Part shown: one piece after another, positions 7,080 to 13,269 of the stretch | How the letters are laid out: each line of letters starts with the position of its first letter | Numbering within the stretch: the stretch's first letter is position 1 | Made by a program: the position numbers and the translations under genes | Assembly (NCBI GenBank): GCA_040381535.1 | Contig: JBEIHF010000029.1 | Coordinates: forward strand, 1 to 17,396 | DNA length: 17,396 bases | Reading direction: 5' to 3' | From: Micavibrio_A sp040381535 | Lineage (GTDB): Bacteria; Pseudomonadota; Alphaproteobacteria; Micavibrionales; Micavibrionaceae | The notes under the pieces: generated by a model | Databases searched by the model: none | What the model was told of the DNA's origin: nothing | The model's input: the letters and a program-made list of their open reading frames with translations, nothing else

Positions 7080-7265
7080 CGTTTTAGTTCCTTCTCAAAA
7101 GTTTCAAAGTACGGTTATATTAGAACTGATTTTCGAAAACGCAATCATCAAAATACGTAGAAACACAATAAAACAGGGGAAAACGCGCATATTTCATGCT
7201 TGTACAATGTGTGAAACGCCATTAAGCGCCTGCATTGATTGCATTATTATGATAGAACTGCAGAC
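7080..7265. promoter_or_regulatory. Divergent intergenic region between the HU gene and prmB
   Basis: 186 bases. Minus strand: an AT-rich segment reading TAATATAAC (around 7110-7122) may hold the HU -10 box, with a TTGCGT-like -35 about 18 bases upstream; both fits are weak. A 10-base palindrome TTTTCGAAAA (7130-7139) lies between them and could be an operator. Plus strand: TATGAT at 7248-7253 ends 12 bases before the prmB ATG, with no good -35. Confidence 0.35.
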
Positions 7266-8210
7266 ATGAACGATAATAATATTTTTTCATTTTCAAGACC
7301 TTTAAAGCTTGAAAACATTGGATCGGCGGCCTCTTCGCTCTCGACAGTGGAGGATTTCGTGCGATATGGCGTGACACGTTTCACCGATTCGCAACTCTCC
7401 TTCGGGCACGGCACAGACAACGCGGTGGATGAATCCATATTCATAGTTTTGGAAAGTCTGGGGCTCGCAATAGATGCGTTGGAGCCCCATTTACAGCGTG
7501 TTTTGACCCCGGCCGAGCGTGAGCGCCTTACCGCTCTCATTGATGCGCGGGTGACGTTGAGGAAGCCCGCGTCCTATCTTCTGAATAAGGCTTATATACA
7601 AGGCGTCCCTTTTTATGTGGATGAACGCGTGATCGTTCCGCGTTCCTTCATCGCGGAAATCCTTTGCCAAGACGATGGTTTTTCGGGGATTACGGATTAC
7701 GATGCCGTGGGTTCGGTGCTTGATCTGTGCACGGGCTCGGGGTGTCTTGGCATATTGGCCGCCATGCTGTTTCCAAACGCGCAGGTGGATATCGCCGATT
7801 TGTCGCAAGACGCGCTGGAAGTCGCCAAACGCAACGTTCAAGACTATAAAATGCAAGACCGCGTGCATATATATCAAGGCGATCTGTTTGCGCCGCTTAA
7901 GGATAAAAGCTACGACCTCATCCTCACCAACCCACCCTATGTCGACAAGGAAGGTATGGATGACCTGCCCGAAGAATTCCAATTCGAGCCCGTGATGGCT
8001 CTGGCCGCGGGTGATGACGGGCTGGATATCGTCCACCGCATCTTGAAAGAAGCGAAATCGCACTTAAATGACGGCGGCGGGATGATGTGCGAGCTGGGAC
8101 GTTGCGGCCCAGCGTTGGAAGACGCCTATCCGCGCACGATGTTCACATGGCTTTCCACCGAGAATTCGGATAGCGAAGTGTTCTGGATCAAAAAGAAGAA
8201 TCTTCCCTAA
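7266..8210 (+). CDS. prmB: Ribosomal protein L3 N5-glutamine methyltransferase (PrmB)
   Basis: PrmB methylates a glutamine side chain of ribosomal protein L3 using S-adenosylmethionine. Features seen: an N-terminal helical domain; the PrmB-type segment RKPASYLLNKAYIQG, then FYVDERVIVPRS; the SAM-binding loop DLCTGSGCLGI; an acidic residue at the end of the next strand (DIADLS); and the catalytic NPPY motif (LTNPPYVD) that holds the glutamine amide. The KPASYLLNKA...YVDERV segment separates it from PrmC, which acts on release factors. The length of 314 residues is normal. I chose ATG 7266; a TTG at 7239 would add nine residues without support. There is no Shine-Dalgarno sequence, so the mRNA may have a very short leader. 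It converges with the 8214-8561 gene, leaving only three bases between stops. Confidence 0.93.
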   Translation: MNDNNIFSFSRPLKLENIGSAASSLSTVEDFVRYGVTRFTDSQLSFGHGTDNAVDESIFIVLESLGLAIDALEPHLQRVLTPAERERLTALIDARVTLRKPASYLLNKAYIQGVPFYVDERVIVPRSFIAEILCQDDGFSGITDYDAVGSVLDLCTGSGCLGILAAMLFPNAQVDIADLSQDALEVAKRNVQDYKMQDRVHIYQGDLFAPLKDKSYDLILTNPPYVDKEGMDDLPEEFQFEPVMALAAGDDGLDIVHRILKEAKSHLNDGGGMMCELGRCGPALEDAYPRTMFTWLSTENSDSEVFWIKKKNLP

Positions 8211-8213
8211 TGC

Positions 8214-8561
8214 TTAGCGCATCATCTGAATGCGCAGAATAACCTTGTCACGGGAGAGTTCGAGCGTCTTGTTCGCGCCTTTGGGAAGCGGAATTCCGAT
8301 CGCGCGGCACATGATCATGAGTGAGGCCACGAGGAAGTCTTTCGTGTAACGCACGGTTTCGATCGCGCTGCTCTTGTGGTTTTCAAGAAACATGTCGACG
8401 TCGAGCGGCTCTTCGAGGTTCGCTTCGATCTTCACGATGTAACCGGCCGGAGGCTTAGGCAAGCCCTTTTGCTGGCACAATTGATAAACGGCCTTATAGG
8501 CTTCGTCGTAATCAAAGAATATACGCCTGTCTTCGCGTGGCATTTTTCCAAATTCCCCCAT
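8214..8561 (-). CDS. Hypothetical protein, 115 residues
   Basis: No known family. The protein is mixed alpha/beta in appearance: a tyrosine-rich start (FFDYDEAYKAVYQLC), a P-rich turn (KGLPKPPAGY), a central acidic strand region, then a hydrophobic helix (LVASLMIMCRAIGIPLP) and a basic end. There is no signal peptide or clear membrane segment. On the minus strand, TACAAT (8568-8573) ends six bases before ATG 8561, with TTGTAT (8592-8597) 18 bases further upstream. That is a normal promoter spacing with the transcript starting at the ATG itself, and no Shine-Dalgarno sequence is present. ATG 8543 (MPREDRR...) is the alternative, with a GGGGGA ten bases upstream. Coding is supported by length and convergent packing against prmB. 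Confidence 0.65.
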   Translation of the reverse strand: MGEFGKMPREDRRIFFDYDEAYKAVYQLCQQKGLPKPPAGYIVKIEANLEEPLDVDMFLENHKSSAIETVRYTKDFLVASLMIMCRAIGIPLPKGANKTLELSRDKVILRIQMMR

Positions 8562-8567
8562 AGGATT

Positions 8568-8597
8568 ATTGTAGCGTGGCGTAACCGCCGGATACAA
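8568..8597 (-). promoter_or_regulatory. Promoter of the 8214-8561 gene, leaderless arrangement
   Basis: Minus strand: TTGTAT, 18 bases, TACAAT, six bases, then ATG at 8561. The predicted +1 falls on the A of the ATG. The -35 matches only its first three consensus bases. Confidence 0.4.
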
Positions 8598-8726
8598 ACC
8601 AATATGCCTTAAAAATCTTTACAAATCATGAAGTTGGTAAACCAAACGTAAACAGAGCACGCGAAGATATTGTTAACCATTTTTGCTTAGGATGGAAGGG
8701 TTAAGGTTCTTTTGCAGGGCAACAAA

Positions 8727-8828
8727 GTGGACAATACCCTACATCTTCAATCCGTCCCGCATGACAAGGACGATCCGGTCGCTGCCGTTGCCTCCAATAT
8801 GGCGGCGCTTTTATAGCAGATTTCGACC
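8727..8828 (+). pseudogene. cheZ: Upstream coding-like segment of cheZ, cut by an in-frame TAG
   Basis: In the same frame as cheZ, 29 codons from GTG 8727 (AGGG with seven bases spacing; TTG 8712 is an alternative) read as normal protein: DNTLHLQSVPHDKDD, then PVAAVASNMAALL. They run into TAG at 8814-8816, then continue QIST directly into the ATG at 8829. ALL-stop-QISTMETFIKRRFDEI has the look of one helix, and CAG to TAG is a single change. Reading through would give about 211 residues, close to the usual CheZ length of about 214. Other genes here end normally in TAG, so the codon is not generally reassigned. Confidence 0.55.
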
Positions 8829-9362
8829 ATGGAAACCTTCATCAAACGCCGTTTCGATGAAATTTCGATGGAGATCAATGCAACCTCCCAACAAATCAAC
8901 ATGTCCGAAACCGGTATGGCCAAACGTTTCGGTGAAATCCTAAACGTCATGAACGCCATCTCCTATTCCGGTGACGACACGACGCCCGCCAATACGGGCG
9001 TGGGGCTTGAAGCCGTTATTTCCGAGACATCCAAGGCCGCCAACACGATTTTGGACAATTGCGACCATTTGAACGGAATGCTCACGCCCGAAGCCTTTGC
9101 GGACGCCCAGCAACGTGAAAAACTACTTCGCGAACTGCGCGACGGCATTCAGAACATCATGATCGCCTGTTCCTTTCAGGACATCACAGGCCAGCGCATC
9201 AGAAAGACCATCCAAAGCATGCAAGACATCGAAGACCGCATCAGCGGGGCTTTGGAGGGCATTGGCATAGGCGCGGAAACGCTTCAAGCGGCGGCGGATG
9301 CCTCGAACACTCCTCTTAAGAGCGGCGCCACACAGGCCGACATCGACGAACTGTTCAAATAA
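8829..9362 (+). CDS. cheZ: CheY-P phosphatase CheZ, possibly N-terminally truncated
   Basis: CheZ removes the phosphate from CheY and so ends the flagellar motor signal in chemotaxis. The hallmark is present at residues 114-122, CSFQDITGQ; its D118 and Q122 have the same spacing as the catalytic Asp and Gln of E. coli CheZ (D143, Q147). The protein is otherwise long helices, as expected of the four-helix-bundle dimer. The last residues QADIDELFK fit the acidic C-terminal peptide that binds CheY. From ATG 8829 it has 177 residues, about 35 fewer than usual, and no ribosome binding site precedes this ATG. The missing N-terminal helix is encoded just upstream, before an in-frame TAG (separate entry). 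Whether the short form is made and active is unknown. No other chemotaxis gene lies in the window. Confidence 0.88.
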   Translation: METFIKRRFDEISMEINATSQQINMSETGMAKRFGEILNVMNAISYSGDDTTPANTGVGLEAVISETSKAANTILDNCDHLNGMLTPEAFADAQQREKLLRELRDGIQNIMIACSFQDITGQRIRKTIQSMQDIEDRISGALEGIGIGAETLQAAADASNTPLKSGATQADIDELFK

Positions 9363-9398
9363 GCCCCGCCCATCTTAATCCTTTTTTTACCGCTCTTC

Positions 9399-9417
9399 TT
9401 GGCCTTCCCATGGCCAA
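9399..9417. repeat. Short inverted repeat after cheZ
   Basis: TTGGCC, seven bases, GGCCAA. It can form a small hairpin but has no T run, so it is at best a weak terminator or a protein site. Confidence 0.25.
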
Positions 9418-9496
9418 ACAATCGCATACAATTTTATGCAAACTTAAAGGCTCCTTTACACGCTTTGGGTAGATTAGGTGCAAGGAGTAAGGCCTT

Positions 9497-9835
9497 ATGT
9501 TTATCGACCCCGTGAAACCCTCGTCCAACCCCTCATCCGCGAAAAGCGACAGCTTTTTCGGCATGGCTTTGGCGCAGGCTTTCACGGGCTTCGCTTTAGG
9601 CCCTGTCGCCGAAATGATCTGGGATGCAGGTGAGACGCTTTCCGCCGTATACGAAGACCGCTTCGAACAAAAACGGACAAATGGCCGTGGTGTGTATGTG
9701 CTTGGGGAAAGAAACAGTCTGGGCGGAGCGTTCGCCTGCTTCACAGAAAAAACCTTGTCCGAACAGGACCGCGCGACATTCACCCCATCCATGCGCCCGT
9801 CTTATGGATTCTCCTCGCCGTCGATAGCGTTTTAA
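9497..9835 (+). CDS. Hypothetical protein, 112 residues
   Basis: Unrecognised. AAGGAG (9482-9487) lies nine bases before the ATG, a good site that supports the gene. Residues 17-45 hold a moderately hydrophobic, glycine/alanine-rich stretch (FFGMALAQAFTGFALGPVAE) that may be a membrane-associated helix. The rest is polar, with an acidic part (YEDRFEQKR), and ends in a Ser/Pro/Phe-rich tail. No cysteine cluster or catalytic motif is seen. It lies 134 bases after cheZ on the same strand, so a chemotaxis or motility link is possible but unsupported. Two overlapping minus-strand frames have no ribosome binding site. Confidence 0.6.
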   Translation: MFIDPVKPSSNPSSAKSDSFFGMALAQAFTGFALGPVAEMIWDAGETLSAVYEDRFEQKRTNGRGVYVLGERNSLGGAFACFTEKTLSEQDRATFTPSMRPSYGFSSPSIAF

Positions 9836-9841
9836 AACACA

Positions 9842-9882
9842 AAACAATTACAACCACTTGCCCGCTTATGATACAATTGTTT
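9842..9882. repeat. Inverted repeat before the 9884 gene
   Basis: AAACAATT (9842-9849) and AATTGTTT (9875-9882) are perfect 8-base arms around 25 bases. The right arm ends one base before the ATG. It may be an operator, or an mRNA hairpin covering the start. Confidence 0.3.
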
Positions 9883-9883
9883 G

Positions 9884-10840
9884 ATGGCGATTGAATTCAA
9901 AACCACACTTTTGCGCGAAAAATTCACCTTGCGGGACCCTGCGGGCGATTTATCGGACACGCCGCCCGTGGTTGCGCTGTCCAACCGCATGGTTCTGGCG
10001 CTCGCCAGCGATCTGGGCGAAGAACCCGAAACCTTTGTCGTGCGCACGCAAAACATGCATTCCTGTACCCGCCTCGCCGGCGCCATCGCCAAAGAATATT
10101 ACGACCGCGGCGCGATCATGAAACGCCCCGCCGCTTTCAGTTGGGAAAATGTTTGGCGCGATGTCGTCAAAGGTTATGAGAAAGACTGGAACCCAGATAT
10201 CTGGTGCGCGATCTATCACAAGGGCCGCTGCGTTTTTGAAGAAGGCCACCGACATCCGTTTTTAGACATCATTGAAAAATGCGATTTAGTAAACCGCGAT
10301 GAATATTCAAAATCCGTGCAGTTTGCAGAAAGCGCGTTTCAACAGGCCGGCAAGGAAATGAAGATAGAGCACGATTCCAACATCGCGCTGATTATCTCCA
10401 TCAGCGAAGGCGAAGCAAAGTGCGGTGTTATCCTGCGCGGTGCTAACCGCAAGACCACGTTCAACTACAAAGTCAAACAACGCCGCGTTAATTCCGAAGA
10501 GGTACGTATCCCGACCATTCTTTCCGTGTCAGCCGCGTATCTCGAAGGTGTGCAGCTCGCGTTCGGTGTCGGCATGGCGAACAAAAAACGCGCGTTCGGA
10601 TTGCTCGATAAATTTTCCGACGAAGACCGCAAGGGTAAACGCGGCGCGGAACGCCTCATCAATCTTATCGGCGCGGTGGAAGGCATCGAGCGCAAATACA
10701 TCGTGCAATACCGCCCCGACCGTCCCGATTTCCAACGGATGGTATACGAGAGCGAGGAATTCGCGATGAAGATCCTCAAGCCCCAGATCGAAGCCAAGAT
10801 CGCCAGCGGCGAAATGAGCGCCAAAGACTGGGTCGAATAA
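9884..10840 (+). CDS. Conserved-looking hypothetical protein, 318 residues
   Basis: I do not recognise it. It is soluble, without signal peptide or membrane segment. It looks like an alpha/beta protein: an N-terminal region (MAIEFKTTLLREKFTLRDP), a W-rich middle (FSWENVWRDVVKGYEKDW, then WCAIYHKGRC), a strand-rich part (ALIISISEGEAKCGVILRGA), and a long helical, charged C-terminus. The middle NIALIISISEGEAKCGVIL could be the core of a nucleotide-binding or beta-sheet fold, but no P-loop or other motif is present. There is no Shine-Dalgarno sequence. TATGAT at 9867-9872 ends 11 bases before the ATG, so a very short leader is possible. A hairpin terminator lies 26 bases after the stop. Coding is supported by length, frame and terminator. 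Confidence 0.75.
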   Translation: MAIEFKTTLLREKFTLRDPAGDLSDTPPVVALSNRMVLALASDLGEEPETFVVRTQNMHSCTRLAGAIAKEYYDRGAIMKRPAAFSWENVWRDVVKGYEKDWNPDIWCAIYHKGRCVFEEGHRHPFLDIIEKCDLVNRDEYSKSVQFAESAFQQAGKEMKIEHDSNIALIISISEGEAKCGVILRGANRKTTFNYKVKQRRVNSEEVRIPTILSVSAAYLEGVQLAFGVGMANKKRAFGLLDKFSDEDRKGKRGAERLINLIGAVEGIERKYIVQYRPDRPDFQRMVYESEEFAMKILKPQIEAKIASGEMSAKDWVE

Positions 10841-10866
10841 GCTTTTTCCAGAAATAACAGTTAATT

Positions 10867-10887
10867 ATGGGCGAACCGCCCATTTTA
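10867..10887 (+). terminator. Rho-independent terminator after the 9884 gene
   Basis: ATGGGCG, loop AAC, CGCCCAT, then TTTTA. The stem is seven base pairs, and the T run is short. Confidence 0.75.
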
Positions 10888-10901
10888 TCGGCTGTTTTTC
10901 A

Positions 10902-10930
10902 TTGACATAATTCTATGCAAGTCGTAGAAA
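10902..10930 (+). promoter_or_regulatory. Promoter for the three-gene paralog unit
   Basis: TTGACA (10902-10907, exact consensus), 17 bases, TAGAAA (10925-10930, four of six). The predicted transcript start falls at about 10937, next to the ATG at 10936, so translation from ATG 10915 would not be possible from this promoter. Confidence 0.4.
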
Positions 10931-10935
10931 ACGCC

Positions 10936-12384
10936 ATGTTCAACAAAGACAAAAGAATCGAAACCCTGCAAAAGCGGATGGGCTCCCTCAAGTGGGACTA
11001 TGAGCCGTCGGGCGTGCAGCAATTCATAAAATTCTTTCAGGAGCGTTTTTCTTTACAGGTGGAAGGCATCGCCCTCGGCTATGACGCCGAAGACATGAAG
11101 CTGGGTTTATCGTGCAGCACCATGGTGGATTTCTTTACAGCCAAAGAGTTTCCCAAACATGTGCGCAAGGCCGCCAAAAAAGTCGTCACGTATGCATTTC
11201 AAGACATGGACGGGGACGATTTCAACGCCTTTTGCAAAACTCTTCATGAATACAACGCGCTGCAGCCCATCATCGAAAAGGCCCATCCCCACCTTCCCGA
11301 ACATGTAAAAGATCGCATGGAGCAATGGTATAAAAACAATGTCCGCACAAAACTTTCCATTCCTGCCGCTTTTCAACAAATCAAAATCGTCGAGATCGAC
11401 GGCCTTCTTCCAGAAGGCGATAGTAATCCGCTCGGCATAAAAAGGTTCAATGTCGGGGCACAGGCGAATGAAAACACAGCGCCAGACCAGCAAAGATTGC
11501 AATGGATACTGGAAGGCCTGACGGAAGACGGGTTCACGCAAGACCAGATCAAAATTTATCGCGACAAGGCTGCGGATATTCGCTCCCATAACGGAAACCC
11601 CTATATCGTAGTCAATGTCAAAAAAGGCGCACAGCATTTTCAAATCGCGGTCTGTGAAAAGGTGGGAAATATCACCTATGTGATACGCACGCCGATAGAT
11701 TTTGAAAAAAATCCTTCCACCACCATAAGCCATTTGAAACGCGACAAGATGGTATGGCAGGAAAGCTGCTATGATCGTGGGCAATGGCTGAATGATCTTC
11801 GCCATGCCGCGTATACGCCCGTTGAAAATCTCGCGGAGCAGCTCAAAACTCGTCTTGCATGGCATGACAAAAAAGACGCTCTTTTGCAAAGCCTGAAAGA
11901 ATATTACGAGCAGACCGGCGATGTGCCTGATAAAGACAGCAATACGATTATCGAGCATGGCCTACTTAAAGGCGTCGCCACATGGTCGCGTGCCTATGGA
12001 GCTTTGCAGCGCGGCTCGATTTCAGGGCTTAAAAATATTCACAATTTAAAAGACGCATTAATATCGGCTGTGCCTGAAGCCGCCACCGCGCTGCAAACCT
12101 CAAAGCCGGTAGATGCACGCAAAACCTTTGAAAACGCTGTTTTGCATATACGCGATACCAAAACCCTGCCCACCATAGACCCCGCAGTGGAACGTGCCTT
12201 CCGCAAGAAAAACGTCACGGGGCTTGCAGAATTAACGGGTAGTGATGATATTACAAGTTCGTGGGCGTTCTATATGGCCACGGGCCTTGCTTCGCAAAAC
12301 GAAGGTGGAGAATTGGTGCCCGCCGCCCCCAATGTAATTAAACAACTTGCGCGTCTCATAGAAGAACGCAAACCGGAAATATAA
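10936..12384 (+). CDS. Modular hypothetical protein A (first of three paralogs)
   Basis: 482 residues from ATG 10936 (MFNKDKRIETLQKRM). ATG 10915 would add seven residues but lies inside the best promoter; neither has a good Shine-Dalgarno sequence. No known family. Numbered from 10936: residues 1-175 form a helical N-terminal part. Residues 183-295 form a separate domain (YIVVNVKKGAQHFQIAVCE, then GNITYVIRTP) not found in the other two. Residues 314-371 form the shared W-module (ALLQSLKEYYEQTGDVP, then TWSRAYGALQRGSISGL). Residues 394-468 form the shared C-terminal domain (AVLHIRDTKTLPT, AFRKKNVTGLAEL, then an AxGLxxxxGGE-like end). No signal peptide or membrane segment, so it is probably cytoplasmic. 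It begins a likely operon with the next two genes (14- and 7-base gaps). The shape suggests a regulatory or nucleic-acid-binding role, but that is a guess. Confidence 0.8.
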   Translation: MFNKDKRIETLQKRMGSLKWDYEPSGVQQFIKFFQERFSLQVEGIALGYDAEDMKLGLSCSTMVDFFTAKEFPKHVRKAAKKVVTYAFQDMDGDDFNAFCKTLHEYNALQPIIEKAHPHLPEHVKDRMEQWYKNNVRTKLSIPAAFQQIKIVEIDGLLPEGDSNPLGIKRFNVGAQANENTAPDQQRLQWILEGLTEDGFTQDQIKIYRDKAADIRSHNGNPYIVVNVKKGAQHFQIAVCEKVGNITYVIRTPIDFEKNPSTTISHLKRDKMVWQESCYDRGQWLNDLRHAAYTPVENLAEQLKTRLAWHDKKDALLQSLKEYYEQTGDVPDKDSNTIIEHGLLKGVATWSRAYGALQRGSISGLKNIHNLKDALISAVPEAATALQTSKPVDARKTFENAVLHIRDTKTLPTIDPAVERAFRKKNVTGLAELTGSDDITSSWAFYMATGLASQNEGGELVPAAPNVIKQLARLIEERKPEI

Positions 12385-12398
12385 AAAAGAGGTGTGTT

Positions 12399-13262
12399 AT
12401 GAGCGGTAACGAACATATGTTGTGGTTTCGCATGAAATTCGAAGGGCAATTCAATTCACGCCAGCTTATGCAAGAGGAAGTGAAGCATTTCTTTGAAGAT
12501 CTTGCGGAACTTATCCCCAAAAAAAGAGTGCAAGATCTTCCCGCTGAATTCTTCAACATGGACTTGAACGCCCGCCGTTATGCGGACATCAAGGGCGTCA
12601 AGGCCGATGCGGCGCGGGAACAAATTATCAAACGTGCCGAAATCCTTTTGCACCTGCATCGCGTTCCTGCCGCCGGTGCGGACATAAGCGACGATCCGGA
12701 TGAAGACATCGAGGCCAAGCCCGCAACAAAGCCTGAGACAAAAGCTTCAAAACAAAAATCCGCCCGAAGAAAAGTTATGCCTCTTGATAAATCGCTTTAT
12801 GGATTTATTTTGGACGTGCGTGAAAAAACAGAAAAGAACCCCGGCCCACATTCGGGGCGCGAATGTCTACCCGATTACAGCTTTGGGTGGAGCAGAATTC
12901 TGCAAGTCTTGCGTGGACGCGGCGAAACCATCGTTACCTTTTCAGAGCGTATGGAAAAAGTTGCCTATGTACAAAAATGTATCGACACGGGCACACTTCC
13001 CACGATCGAAGGGAACGATATTGTTGCGGCATGCATCCAAAATATCAGAACGAACCAAGCATTGCCAACTACCATCGCCGGTCACTCCGCCCTAATGGTC
13101 GATGCGTGCCTGCGTAACAAAAAGGTTAATGGTCTTTCGCATCTGCTTGCTGCCGTAGCCAACCCACCAAGGAATTTGGAGGATTTTGTAGTGGCCGCAG
13201 GGATTGCTGTCAAAGACGGAAACCGCTTTTTTGTGCGTTCTTCTGAGCCGAAAGTGAGTTAG
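12399..13262 (+). CDS. Modular hypothetical protein B (second paralog)
   Basis: 287 residues. GAGG (12389-12392) lies six bases before the ATG, the best ribosome binding site of the three. The gap to gene A is 14 bases. The N-terminal domain (about residues 9-85) carries QDLPAEFFNMDLNARR, matched by QLPPEFFNLRRAARI in protein C. A charged low-complexity linker (about 100-127, rich in K, P, A, E, D) follows. One W-module is at about 131-188 (LYGFILDVREKTEKNPG, then YSFGWSRILQVLRGRG). The shared C-terminal domain is at about 207-282 (AACIQNIRTNQALPTT, ACLRNKKVNGLSHLL, then FVVAAGIAVKDGN). No signal peptide. Function unknown; homology to A and C is visible by eye. Confidence 0.8.
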   Translation: MSGNEHMLWFRMKFEGQFNSRQLMQEEVKHFFEDLAELIPKKRVQDLPAEFFNMDLNARRYADIKGVKADAAREQIIKRAEILLHLHRVPAAGADISDDPDEDIEAKPATKPETKASKQKSARRKVMPLDKSLYGFILDVREKTEKNPGPHSGRECLPDYSFGWSRILQVLRGRGETIVTFSERMEKVAYVQKCIDTGTLPTIEGNDIVAACIQNIRTNQALPTTIAGHSALMVDACLRNKKVNGLSHLLAAVANPPRNLEDFVVAAGIAVKDGNRFFVRSSEPKVS

Positions 13263-13269
13263 AACGCGA

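Noticed and set aside
8814..8816. Genome-wide reassignment of TAG to explain the cheZ interruption
   Set aside because: TAG is the normal stop of the 4-591 gene, HU, paralogs B and C, and acnA in this window.
9355..9847. Two minus-strand frames opposite the 9497-9835 gene
   Set aside because: Neither has a ribosome binding site, while the plus-strand gene has AAGGAG at a good distance.
11107..11958. A 283-codon open frame on the minus strand within paralog A
   Set aside because: It is antisense to a gene with better codon pattern, operon context and family similarity to B and C, and it has no ribosome binding site. Its protein looks like translated antisense (many F, I, H).
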